Assembly: GCF_040412425.1 (NCBI RefSeq)
Contig: NC_089782.1
Location: forward strand, 47,363,822 to 47,427,821
Length of the DNA stretch: 64,000 nucleotides
Direction of reading: 5' to 3'
Source: Macrobrachium rosenbergii
Lineage: Eukaryota; Arthropoda; Malacostraca; Decapoda; Palaemonidae
Part shown: positions 53,317-64,000 of the stretch, piece after piece
How the letters are laid out: every line of letters starts with the position of its first letter
How positions within the stretch are numbered: the stretch's first letter is position 1
Notes under the pieces: generated by a model
What the model was told of the DNA's origin: nothing
The model's input: only the letters and a program-made list of their open reading frames with translations
The model's database searches: none
Program-made: the position numbers and the translations under genes

Positions 53317-53526
53317 AGTTAAGTATACCTCAGTTTAACCAGACCACTGAGCTGATTAACAGCTCTCCTAGGGCTGGCCCGAAGGATTAGATTTATTTTA
53401 CGTGGCTAAGAACCAATTGGTTACCTAGCAACGGGACCTGCAGCTTATTGTGGAATCCGAACCACATTATGACGAGAAATGAATTTCTATCACCAGAAAT
53501 AAATTCCTCTAATTCTTCATTGGCCG
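53317..53526 (-). mobile_element. tRNA-derived SINE, copy 4, head missing
   Basis: The conserved body matches copies 1 and 2 closely, ending at TCTTCATTGGCCGG, exactly where the tRNA-like head should begin. The minus-strand 5' head is absent, so this is a truncated copy. Confidence 0.8.
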
Positions 53527-54175
53527 GAAACAACCCAAATTTCCGAATGCAGACAAAGGCCCGAAGCGTTGCACAAGGAATCCGAAAACAAATGAATATT
53601 TCGGGAACAAAGAAAATGACACAGAATTTGAAAGAATGTCGGCCGGTCGAATTTTAGAAGTGTCCCCTCACCCTGCACTCGGAAAAAAGGGGAAAAGATG
53701 AAAGCAATGTCGGGGAAACTATAAATCTTCATTGTTCCCCTCAGGGTATTTTTTTGTTTGTCCGTCCGTTTTTTTGCCTAAATTTAGCCCTCTAACAGGA
53801 ACGCATAGAAGAAGCAGGTACTGTGCACAAAAACATCAACAACAAAAACAACACATTAAGAATGATCATTTACAAAACTATTATCACAGGAATACTCCTG
53901 TAAAGATGAGATCAAGCTATACATTAGTTTCTGAGATCCTTCAAGTGCGAAAAATACAACCAATTACGAAAAAGTAAAAAAAAAAAATAGATAAAGATAT
54001 ATATGAATAACTAATTATAAATTATCTTACACTTTGCCTAGAGAATCAGTTAATTCGACACAACTAATATGCTCACCACTGCAATACTCTATTTTCGATC
54101 TTGCAAAACTGATGTGAATGAACTTTGCTGGTGAACGTCAAAAGAAAAATTTTACCTACCTTTACTGAAATCATC

Positions 54176-54177
<2 letters not shown>
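53527..54177. other. Non-coding, no feature seen
   Basis: Unique AT-rich sequence. Confidence 0.5.

Positions 54178-54232
<55 letters not shown>
54178..54232. repeat. (AAT)n microsatellite
   Basis: AAT run. Confidence 0.97.
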
Positions 54233-54234
<2 letters not shown>

Positions 54235-54767
54235 CGAACTGGGGACTTGAATAATAACTTGCTCTCTGGGGCTCTGAACCACCGGTCAGCGAAACAACTC
54301 GAAGCTGAGCCGAGAGCAATAAAGGAAAAAGTTCGTGGCCACGACAACACAACTCTCGCTGACTAGTGCTCCCACTATTCACATTTGGCATCATAAGAGA
54401 ATCCGCTCGAGAGCGAAATCCAACTAATTTTTCCCAGGCTTTCCCGAATTAGTTTAGGCACGGCGAGAAGTCTGACTTAATTTCACAATAATGGCTGGAC
54501 GGGAAGCAGAAATAATTAAAAACTTTCTGTCAGGCGAACCCGAGTTATTATCCCAAAGTTGTTACGTACTGAGTGCGGTCTGTGACAAGAGGGGCAGTAG
54601 ACTCAACTTGCCTCAACCGTCCCTGTTTATCCCCTCCCCCTTCACACCCCCCAAACTAGAAAGGGGAGGGGGGACTTTTACCCCTCCCCATGCTCTCCCT
54701 GCGAGAGTTAGATTAATTTTCCAGTTAAATGTTACAATGATGATGTTCATAGTTTGTTCTCAGAAAA

Positions 54768-54770
<3 letters not shown>
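54233..54770. other. Non-coding, no feature seen
   Basis: Unique sequence; C-rich at 54625-54690. Confidence 0.5.
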
Positions 54771-54858
<88 letters not shown>

Positions 54859-54895
54859 CATATAAATATATGTACATATACATATAAATATACAC
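54771..54895. repeat. (TA)n microsatellite with CATA tail
   Basis: TA run to about 54853, then imperfect CATATAAATA units. Confidence 0.97.
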
Positions 54896-54971
54896 TAACA
54901 CATATACCAACCAACCCGGTGCTGCCCAGGAAAACTCTGAAGGACTCAGAAAAATTTTCATACAACCCCTT

Positions 54972-55570
54972 ATGCTAACTGTCCCTTTTATCCAGGAATT
55001 GCTGTGCTGACTGTCCCTTTTATCCAAATATTGCTGTGCTGACTGTCCTATTTATCCAGGTATTACTGTGTTGACTGTCCCTTTTATTTAAGTACTACTG
55101 TGGTGACTGTCCATTTTATCCAGACATTACTGTGGTGACTGTCCCGCAGGTATTACTGTGGTGACTGTCCCATTTATCCAGTCATTACTGTAATGTCTGT
55201 CCCTTTTATCCAGGTATTACTGTACTGACTGTCCCTTTTATCCAAGTATTACTGTGGTGACTGTCCATTTTATCCAGATATTACTATGATGACTGTTCCA
55301 TTTATCCATGTATTGCTGTGGTGGCTGGTGGCTGTCACATTTATCTAGGTATTGCTGTGCTGACCGTCCCTTTTATCCAGGCTGTATTACTGTGGTGACT
55401 TTCCCAATTATCCATATATTACTGACCTGTCTTTCCCTTTTATCCAGGGGTTACTATGCTGAATGTCCATTTTATCCAGGTATTACTGTGGTACTGTCCA
55501 ATTTATCCAGGTATTAGTGTGGTCATTGTCCATTTTGTCCAGATATTACTGTGATGACTGTCCCATTTAC
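54972..55570. repeat. 32-bp minisatellite
   Basis: The unit has the blocks ATTACTGTGGTGACTGTCCC and TTTTATCCAGGT in that order. About 18-19 units with moderate divergence. Short open frames inside it are artefacts. Confidence 0.93.
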
Positions 55571-55745
55571 CACCCCACTAAACCTAAGCATACCCCGCCC
55601 TAACCTAAACACACCCCGCCAATAAACCTAAACACATCCCCCTACTAAACCTAAACACATCCCCTGCTAAACCTAAATACATCCCAACTAAACCTAAACA
55701 CACAACCCCACTAAACCTAAACACACGCCTCCAACTAAATTTAAA
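55571..55745. repeat. 21-bp minisatellite (ACTAAACCTAAACACA)
   Basis: About eight units of CCACTAAACCTAAACACACCC with variable C-runs, directly abutting the 32-bp array. Confidence 0.9.
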
Positions 55746-56880
55746 CACAAATCTTGATACGGAATTATTAATCACAGGAAAGAAAAGCATTTTCAATTAT
55801 ATACTTTTACGGTATCGAGTAAATGAAATGAGGTGTGATAAACCTGTAGAGTTTATTTACCACATTAGTTACTAAGTCTACTGGCAGCATCAGTCCCATT
55901 TCATGTCAAGGGAAGGGGGATGGGGGAAGGGGAAGGGGGTACAGGTTTGAAAATTACCCTATTATCTAAGTTGGGTCAAATGATGGCCACGTGCCAAATT
56001 TTGTCTACATCGATCAAGTGGTTCGGATTTCTATAGCGCACAAAATTGCAAACATACAAACATTCACTTTTAAATATAAGATACATACATATCTATAAAT
56101 ATATATATTGATAAACCATATGCCCTATTAGTGTGTGTCTCCAAAGAAAAGCAAAAATGCAGTTACTGCTGTATTTACCAAGATGATACTAAATCAAAGA
56201 TCCATTTACCAATAAGAACCTTATCAAAGCTCAACCCCTTTGCAAAACACTTCCAAAATTTTACTACCTTTATTTGCTGACATACAAGGCTCATCAGTAG
56301 CACGTAACCTCTCCCCCCTACACATTTCTATCTTACACACCCTTTCGCGCCTCCAGAATCTTAAGCCCCTTCCGGTCCAACATCCTTTTTGGTATCCTAT
56401 AAACTCCCAAGTTATACATCCCTTTCACCATCCTAGCGTCCTCCCGTCACTTCATATGACCGAACCCCAAAGCATCTCTCCACGCATGGTAATTTTTTTA
56501 ACTCTTCTTCGTCACCAGTGACCACTATTTCAGTCCTTATTCTACATGCATACTCCCCACGTGGACTTCACAAACAAATAATAATTCATCCCACCAGCTA
56601 CCACCTTCATTCGTAATTAACAACTGCTCTGCACTGCTTCACAGGACTGGCCTTTGCTCAGGGCGAAACAATTTTTGCTTCTGGATACACCCTTCATTTA
56701 CAGACCTTTTGCAAAACTCCATCTACTTTTTTCTTTCTCGAGTCCGCTTCACCTATTCCGTAATTTACCTTTCTCTAATACTCCCATTAATCCTTCCAGC
56801 TACTGGATAATACCTACTAGCTTCCTCCATCCATTTGATCACCAACTGCACTACCGTCCTGACTGTGTTCCTAACGAGCA
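55746..56880. other. Non-coding, possibly extended LINE remnant
   Basis: A G/A-rich tract at 55909-55938. From about 56240 the minus strand may be the downstream part of the LINE seen at 56884-57140, but I cannot read a convincing frame. Confidence 0.4.
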
Positions 56881-56883
56881 CAG

Positions 56884-57140
56884 TATTTGCTAGCATTCAA
56901 CTTCAACCTTCGCCTTTCAAAACCACCTTCAAATTCATTTACCAGCCTCCGCAACTTCTCTTGATTTTGCCCAAATAAATTTGCTCCATCTGCAGACATC
57001 AGTCATTTAACACTCCCGACTTTACATATACACCTGCAGTCCTTTCCGTAACCTCTCTCATTTTACCATCGTAAGAAATACTGACAAGCCCTTTATTACG
57101 ACCGAATTCTACAATTAATCAGGCACCTTTCAATCTACTT
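56884..57140 (-). pseudogene. LINE reverse-transcriptase fragment
   Basis: Minus-strand frame (about 57005 down to 56884) reads SADGANLFGQNQEKLRRLVN then EFEGGFERRRLKLNASKYC. This matches the RT segment around the FADD box (here SADG, so the catalytic pair is altered) and the following LxxLVNEFxxxxxRxxLKxNxxK stretch of arthropod LINEs. The upstream part (57060-57140, ISYDGKMREVTERTAGV) fits the preceding RT region in the same orientation. No intact frame. Confidence 0.6.
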
Positions 57141-57234
57141 GGAAAAATAAAACTTTAATTTCCTCATAGAATCTGTCAGACATTCCCAGTAAATGTCCAC
57201 CCTGAGCTTTTATACTCTGAGACTGCAGCAATAA

Positions 57235-57425
57235 TTTGTCCACACTGCTGGTCTACTGGCCAACGTAATCGAGTAATATTAGGTTTGGTCAGTACTTGGA
57301 TGGCTGGCCACTAGTGAATTCAATGCAATGAGATATTCGCTTACCCAGTGGTCTTGCGATCAGTAAACCAAGAACAGCACTGACCCGGGCCAGTATTGAG
57401 ATGAGTGACCACTGAAGGTCAATGT
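57235..57425 (+). repeat. 5S rRNA-derived tandem pair (plus strand)
   Basis: Two diverged units about 101 bp apart. Unit 1 has TTTGGTCAGTACTTGGATGG (57284-57303). Unit 2 has GTGGTCTTGCGATCAGTAAA at about 57350, then GGCCAGTATTGAGATGAGTG and ACC. Both follow the order of the 5S internal promoter and 3' half. Same architecture and spacing as 15440-15700, opposite strand. Confidence 0.6.
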
Positions 57426-58480
57426 GTCAAACAGCAAAGACTTCCTAACATCGCTGGCAACTTTATTCCCCCTCCCGTCCCCACAAAAATCTTTGAAATA
57501 TGCAACACAGCTTGGAAATCCTTTCAGTGAAATTCATACAACATATGAAAAAGGAGAAAAATAAAAAAAAATATATCAGATTTTCAAAAAGGATAAAGGA
57601 GAATTACGTACATGAGGAAAAAAGGGCAGGTGGAGCACCGACCACCAACAATATCTGCCGCTGTCTTTATTACTCGCATTACTGCGGTCCACAAAATTAA
57701 TCCAGCCAGCAGTAATTGCAATGAAAGAGAAGAGGCGAGGATGACGGAAGCTGAGAATGAAATAACCTTAAAAATGATGACAATAACACTATAGTATATA
57801 GGGTGCACATTCATTTTTCCGTGTGTAACATCGCGTATGGGTAATAAACTCCACATTCAGCCATCAAAAAATCCTAGATAAGAACATGAAGAGCAACAAA
57901 ATGCACACCTAATATCAATAATAATCATCTCACGTCATCACATTACCGGGGACGAGTTTCAGATGACATTTCGTAGAAAGAAGAAGAAAATGAGGCATGA
58001 AAGTAAATGATACTGATAATGACACTATTATGACTGTCATAATGGTGGTCATTACCCTCTACGGTCATAATGATGATGACAGTCAATACCATCTCACGTC
58101 ATCAGTGCTCCCTCACATACTGAGACGGAACGAAAGATTAAGAAAAAAGATAATGAAAGTCAATGATAATGATAGTGACGGTGAGGATAACGATGATTAA
58201 GCAACTCCTACCCCCAACCCCTCTCTCTCGTTATCACAACCCCTGGGCACCTTTTGGGAAACGTATTTTGGGAGGGGGAGGGACGGAGCTAAACGTTTAG
58301 CATTCCGGCGGGAGGAGAAGATAAACACACATGATGTGTACTGTAGAGATTAGGGAGGGGCCTAATACGGTGCGGAGCCGGACCGGCGGTGAACGATGCC
58401 CTAGTCTTTAGAGATTAGGATGGGGAATTAGAGGGAAATGTTATTAAAGGAAGCGAACGATGAGATGGGTGGGGAAAAGG
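57426..58480. other. Non-coding, no feature seen
   Basis: Within it, 57970-58080 and 58100-58200 share AATGATAATGA-type text with CATCTCACGTCATCA (57929 and 58090), a weak local duplication. No gene recognised. Confidence 0.5.
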
Positions 58481-58642
58481 GAGGATCGAGGAGGAGGACG
58501 AGGAGGTGGGTTGAAGAGGTAGAAGAGGAGGAGGAGGAGGAGGAGGACGAGGAGGTGGGTTGAAGAGGAGGAGGAGGAGGAGGAGGACGAGGAGGTGGGT
58601 TGAAGAGGAGGAGGAGGAGGAGGAGGAGGAGGAGGAGGAGGA
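58480..58642. repeat. (GGA)n array with GAGGTGGGTTGAA spacers
   Basis: GGA/GAC runs interrupted three times by GACGAGGAGGTGGGTTGAAG, giving a small higher-order repeat. Confidence 0.93.
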
Positions 58643-58785
58643 GACTACGAATAAGAAGTCTGTCACTATTGGGATATATGCACGATCCGAGGATTTCTGT
58701 CAAGGACGTGTTTGTTCTTATTTTAGATATACGTTTGAGTAAGTCTTTCACTATATATATAACATGCACACAGACACACATATTA

Positions 58786-58910
<125 letters not shown>

Positions 58911-59224
58911 AGACAGATCAGATCTTATTGTCTTTAATTATAGAACTTTTGCAATTACGAACGGTCAAGGGCGTATCTATTTTGTCAGGAAAAAGCTGAA
59001 TAAAGACACAGCTAGGTAAACAGCTAAACAGTCTATCATAATTACGAAGAACCTGCAAAGAAGGCCCTTCACTTTATCAACTCTAGGATTTCCTAAGATT
59101 TCCTGTCATCGTCTACTCTCCAGATTCTGGAAATGCCCGACTGCTCAATGTTTTTAAAGACAAATTCAAAAATGAATATGACGACAAAGAAGGTTTCACT
59201 AAAACTCACCCATTTCTAACTTTC
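58911..59224. other. Non-coding, no feature seen
   Basis: Unique sequence. Confidence 0.5.
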
Positions 59225-59431
59225 GGGATCTTTCCTGGATAGTGACCCCCAAGGGATTTCGGGGGTCGTTATCTAGGAATAATATTTCTTGGGGTCATTA
59301 TCTTTATGATATTTACAGTCTTTTGTTTATGTTTTTACGGTAATCACCAAAGTGCTTGTATTAAACACGCCGCAAGGGTGGATACAGAACGGGTTAATAC
59401 CGGGGTGGGGGTCACCATCTGGGAAACATCC
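59225..59431 (+). mobile_element. MITE with GGATCTTTCC ends, copy 2
   Basis: Left end GGGATCTTTCCTGGATAGTG; right end complements GGATGTTTCCCAGATGGTGA. It matches copy 1 at 47777 over its first roughly 170 bp plus the terminal end. At about 207 bp it lacks the copy-1 interior, including the CCTAACC tract. Confidence 0.75.
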
Positions 59432-60048
59432 TAAATTCAATTAGTGGGTTCGGTCTGATAAGCCCTTTTAAACACTTCAACAATCTTTGTAATTTCTTTG
59501 CACTCTCACCAGTTAACAATGCATCGCCCACAAAAAAACATCCAATAAACACCTTCTTGGCGACCCCTTTGCGCCCCTAAGTGACTGGAAGGAAGTTTTA
59601 TGGAAATGGTTCGATTGCATAAGACCTTCGGTTAGAGACCAACAAAAATTCCAGGAAGAAAAATACTTTGAATGAGCACCAAAATTAGAAGTCCACAAGT
59701 TATGATTTTAGCTCAAAGTAAGTGTAAATGGAAAAAAAGCTTAGTTCTGTCCTCACAGATAGAATTAACAAAGAAAGTCCTGAAAAAAAAAAACAATGAG
59801 AAAGAAAGGGGACGAGGGAAAAGACTTTAGGTAGTAAACAAAGCCACAAAAAATAAAGACTTGAGTTTGCAGCAAATATGAATAAACGAGCGAGTCTAAA
59901 TTACTGACAATAACGCAAGAGAGAAAGGGTGGACTGTCGCAAGTAACCAAAAGAACAAAAAGGTCAGGCACGTCTTTGCACTTCTTTTCTTTATACTGTT
60001 CCCCTCTTCACCTTTATTACCCAATCTCGCTCCCTCACTTCCCGTCCT

Positions 60049-60056
<8 letters not shown>
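59432..60056. other. Non-coding, no feature seen
   Basis: Unique sequence. Confidence 0.5.
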
Positions 60057-60455
<399 letters not shown>

Positions 60456-61640
60456 TGTTCCTCTCTTTTGGAGGAAGTAGCACCACCAATAGGACACAGC
60501 TTGCGGTTTCTCCAGAGAGGAAGCAACTATCCTCACGCCCTTTTCTTGGCTCCAACAGACGTTGGTACACATTTACACTTGGGTTTACTAGTAGGCAGTA
60601 TGCCAAAGGCGATCCACAGACCTAGGAAACGTGAGCCGAGTGTGAGCTGCACATCTCAGCAGCAGCGACCACTTAGACTAACAGCTACTTCCAAGGTATG
60701 TGTTTGTGTGTGAACTCCAGTGCAAGTTAAATTCACATTGTGGCTAGAACCTAGTTCTACCCTGAAGGAAGTGCTTCCAAGACACTCGAAAGTGAGGTAA
60801 TATTAGAACTCCATTAGTTTTATATCTCAGTCACACCAGAGAGAAGAAACTCTGATGGCCAGGTGTCACAGCACGTCTCCCATCCTGACCTCCCATTGGC
60901 AAACCACCCTAGGGGAATGTCATACCTCGAGCTCCGAATTATCGTAACTCCCCCCTTCCTTGATGGAGAGGGTCAATCGATTCCCTCTGAGTTTTATCCT
61001 ATTTTTCACTCATCCTTTCTCATTTTATAATTTTTCCATTTTTTTCGGGGCTAGATGAGGGCATTTGTTTACCTATTCCACTGAGCTTGATTTGAGAATT
61101 CTAATCCTCAACTTCAGCAGAGGCATAAATTCAGTCTGGATGGTTTCTTTCGATTTTCTTTTCCCCTGGCTAGTGTGAAGCCATTTCACACAAAACAGTC
61201 ACTTGATGTTTCTATATATCTACAAATAAATTAAATGACCTTGGCCTTGCTAATATATAAAGTAGACTAGTGTGCGTTTTCCCCACTCATTTTCAGAAGA
61301 TAATTCTTGCATTCCTAAATACTCTTAGCAACAGTGCTACTGCTACAGGTGGTGTATTGGCGTAATGTCAAAACGAATAAATGCAATGTCAAGGGCTTGC
61401 AAACAGGCTTCACTGTAAGGTTTGCAAATTAATGAACAGAATAAGAGGCCCTATAGACCTGTATATATATCCTGTGGCAGAAAGAGCAGCCTTCCTGACT
61501 TTGATGCCAAGGAGGTTTGAATTATCTGGAAGACTTGAGCGATTGGTGGAGTCTCTTAGATCTTATTCAGGAGAGGAATCGTAATGTAATCAAAGGTATG
61601 CTATATGGCGAAGACTGAGTGAGGTGTAGAAATGGGACAC
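60456..61640. other. Non-coding, no feature seen
   Basis: Unique sequence; the open frames at 60468 and 61381 have no recognised domain. Confidence 0.5.
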
Positions 61641-61900
61641 CTTCTCAAAGGAAACCACGGAACTCCCAGGAGGAGACCTCGCCTCTGGGCAGCCTTCCTG
61701 GGAGGGAGGCAGGGTTCCTGCCAGGCCGGGAAACGTCCCCGGAGGAGGACCTCTCCTTGTGGGGGAGGAGGCAAACACAGCCTTTATGGGTAGGAGGCAA
61801 GCCAGACGAACTCAGTGCCGGTCCCAGGCCCGGATAAAAAGGATGGGTTGGAACCAGGAAGGGCATCCGTCTGTAAAACATCTGGCAAAACCAATAGTGA
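61641..61900 (+). mobile_element. LINE (RTE-like) 3' fragment, tentative
   Basis: GC-rich block (61650-61760), then GCCGGTCCCAGGCCCGGATA and GGAACCAGGAAGGGCATCCG and TAAAACATCTGGCAAAACC. This order resembles 3' regions of RTE-type LINEs found in many animals. Assignment is from memory of that motif. Confidence 0.4.
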
Positions 61901-62584
61901 AATGAGTCGTTCAAGATAGAAACAGCTGGAGGAAGCTCATTAAAAATAGCAACCCCGACAAGGAATCAAACGAAGAAGAAGTAAAGATGGCAGACAAGTA
62001 AATTTTAATGTTAAAGTCTTTTCTTAATATTAATTAGGGATGAAATTTCTGTTATTTACCTTAAGGCAATTAAAGGTCACGCGAACGGGGATCAACCCTT
62101 TGTTAAGATATTGGTAAAACGAGTCTTTGTAAAATACCCAGCCACGCACGTGCATGCCTTCCTTTTAGACGCGTAACTCCAGCCTAAATATGCAAGTGTC
62201 ACCCGGATGGGAATTGTCATGCTCCACTATTTGTTTCATTGCAGCTCAATTGCTCCATTATGATTGGAGTTAAGGTTTTGAATATTCCAGTAATGCCATA
62301 TGAAATTAAATTACTTCGAAAAGAAAAAATGAATGAAGATATTCAAGGCTTGATCGTTTCTGCCTTGCAATTCATATTGCGCGATGATCGCCGCATTGCA
62401 TTACTGAAACTGGCGTGTAAATTTTAATGACATCTGATATTGTGGTAATTAGATTTTATTTCAATTACCGATTCCAAATGTTGTCGTCATGAGATGTGAA
62501 TTCGGTATACATCAAATTGTTTGTAGAAAAAGAGAGAATATAATTTTGGGTTTATCATTAGAATTACCACGGTGAACATATACT

Positions 62585-62586
<2 letters not shown>
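61901..62586. other. Non-coding, no feature seen
   Basis: The open frame 62239-62427 (62 codons) has no recognised domain and no splice context I can defend. Confidence 0.5.

Positions 62587-62643
<57 letters not shown>
62587..62643. repeat. (GA)n microsatellite
   Basis: GA run. Confidence 0.97.
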
Positions 62644-62645
<2 letters not shown>

Positions 62646-63045
62646 TCTTTCGAGGAAAATACTGTACTTTAAAACAAAAAGTAAAATAAAAATGAAAACA
62701 AAACGTAAAAAAAAAAAAAAAATAGAAATGAATACTGGCGGAAAGAAAATGATATCAAGAAGAGACTCCGAATGTTTTGCAAAAACTATGAAAGAAAAAG
62801 AAATAACGAATATTTTTCCGTGGAAAAGATGCGCCACTGGAAATTCCAGGAATAACTTCGAATCATTATTATTTTCGAACGAAGAACACGACGTTTCAGA
62901 TCTACGGAATAATGACTTCTCTTTCCCTGCGCTCTCCGAAGCTCACTTCGCTGGCTCTCGGGCCTCACTGTGACCCGAGCCAAACCCATTAGACGCTGTA
63001 GTCACCTCTTAGGGGCCGTCGCGACCTGTTTCCGATCTCTTCAGA
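62644..63045. other. Non-coding, no feature seen
   Basis: Unique sequence with an A-run at 62708-62722. Confidence 0.5.
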
Positions 63046-63735
63046 ATAGAATAGGATATAGAATTTAGGACAAAAGCCAAGCGCTGGGACCTATGAGGTG
63101 AATCAGCGATGGAAGGCAAATTGGCAGTTAGAGGGTTTTAGTCTTCTGTAAAAGAAAATTATTGTGCCGGCTTTGTCTGTCCGTCCGCACTTCATTCTGT
63201 CCGCCTTCAGATCTCAAAAACCTACTGAGGCTAGAGGGCTGCAAATTGGTATATTGATCATCCACCCTCCAATCATCAAACTGCAGCCCTCTAGCCTCAG
63301 CAGTTTTTATTTTATTTACTGTTAAATTTAGCCATAATCGTGCTTTTGGTAACTATATAGGACAAGCCACCACTAGGCCGTGGTTAAAGTTTCATGGGCC
63401 GCAGGTCATACAGCATTATACCGAGACCACCGAAAGATAGATCTATTTTCGGTGGCCTTGATTATACGCTGTAGCGGCTGTACAGAAAACTCGATTGCGC
63501 CGAAGAAACTTCGCAGGTTTTTATACTTGTTAAAAGATGTAACAGGAGGAAAACCTCGCAGTTGCACTATGAAACAATCGTTAGGAGATGGTGGAAAGTA
63601 AGATGGAAGGAAGAAAACAGGAACGGAGGTACAGTAAAACGAATGAAAGAGGTTACAGCTAGGGGTCACAGGGACGTTGCAAAGACCCTTAAGTAATGCC
63701 TACAGTGCACTACGTGAGGTGCTGACGGCACTATC
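63046..63735 (+). repeat. Dispersed repeat D, split by a nested MITE
   Basis: The left part (63046-63137: AGAATTTAGGACAAAAGCCA, AGCGCTGGGACCTATGAGG) and the right part (63538-63735: GTAACAGGAGGAAAACCTCG, TAGGAGATGGTGGAAAGTA, AGTAATGCCTACAGTGCA) belong to one repeat family. The right part matches 29340-29475. The interruption is the hairpin MITE. Confidence 0.65.
63138..63530 (+). mobile_element. Hairpin MITE, copy 2, nested in repeat D
   Basis: Same element as 23222-23595. Ends are AGTCTTCTGT (63140) and ACAGAAAACT (63482-63491), followed by TCGATTGCGCCGAAGAAACT. The internal stem-loop spans 63216-63308, with arms CTGAGGCTAGAGGGCTGCA and its complement; its loop is shorter than in copy 1. 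Confidence 0.75.
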
Positions 63736-64000
63736 CCCCTACGGAGATCGCATCAGACCCCAACGCTTTCGACATATCATTCATTCACTCAACTTCTCTA
63801 GTGATTGGTCGTGGACGTTAGTGTCATTTCAGTCCATTCACCAATCCACTGCTTGTACTTTCAGTCGCGAACCTTGGTATTCTATTTTCTTTTCTCAGCA
63901 TTCTATTCTTTATACCCAGCCTTAGCGTCCTTTTTATTCTTCTCATTATCAGTCTTTGTATTCTATCCTCATAACCAACCCGGTGTTCTATTCTCGTCAC
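63736..64000. repeat. Degenerate TTCTATTCTC-type repeat at window end
   Basis: From about 63870, TATTCTATTTTC, CATTCTATTCTTTAT, ACCCAGCCTTAGCGT, GTATTCTATCCTCATAACCA and CCCGGTGTTCTATTCTCGTC recur about every 25-35 bp. Probably the start of a minisatellite that continues beyond the window. Confidence 0.5.

Noticed and set aside
57235..57425. Functional 5S rRNA genes.
   Set aside because: The 5' half of 5S is not recognisable and the internal promoter and 3' blocks carry many mismatches.
62239..62427. 62-codon open frame that looks compositionally protein-like.
   Set aside because: No recognisable family and no supporting acceptor/donor; kept only as part of a non-coding stretch.

Overview
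The window is AT-rich, gene-poor eukaryotic nuclear DNA saturated with microsatellites: (TA)n, (CT/GA)n, (AAT)n, (GGA)n, and compound (CA)n and (CATA)n tracts. The dispersed repeats and microsatellite load fit a decapod crustacean, probably a shrimp or prawn. That placement is from memory of decapod repeat families, so the species stays open. I see no bacterial operons, CRISPR arrays, viral genes or complete host genes.

Only one host coding feature can be defended: a 175-codon first coding exon at 25775-26299 (+). It has four hydrophobic segments, a repeated WRGxW motif and a consensus splice donor, and it resembles the N-terminal half of the Fuseless family of multi-pass synaptic membrane proteins. 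No recognisable second exon follows, so the rest of the window is probably intron or flank (at least 37.7 kb).

Layout. 0-3.9 kb: a minisatellite built on a GGATGGAGATGCCTCT core. 4-9.9 kb: GA/CT and TA tracts, an old segmental duplication, two tRNA-derived SINEs and a 73-bp tandem repeat. 10-11.6 kb: Penelope-like element 1, bracketed by (TA)n. 11.7-18.3 kb: long TA tracts, a 5S rRNA-derived tandem pair and a local duplication. 18.3-21.2 kb: a 58-bp satellite. 22-26.3 kb: minisatellites, a hairpin MITE, then the probable 5' region and exon of the Fuseless-like gene. 27-36 kb: a degenerate minisatellite, a non-autonomous hAT element with a perfect 8-bp target duplication, a dead LINE with a 12-bp target duplication, a fold-back with a hammerhead-ribozyme-like core between (AAT)n tracts, and a LINE remnant. 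36.7-46 kb: a Harbinger-like MITE and Penelope-like element 2 between two long (TA)n tracts. 47-64 kb: a MITE family with GGATCTTTCC ends, a second Harbinger-like MITE, a long inverted repeat, 32-bp and 21-bp minisatellites, LINE fragments, a second 5S-derived pair and a nested insertion at 63 kb.

Nothing works together as a pathway; the main biology is mobile-element layering. The most interesting pattern is three Penelope-type or Penelope-like inverted structures, each bracketed by simple repeats, with hammerhead-like motifs in at least one. I did not find a convincing new multi-gene system. Coordinates of repeat edges are approximate to a few bases unless a target duplication fixes them.
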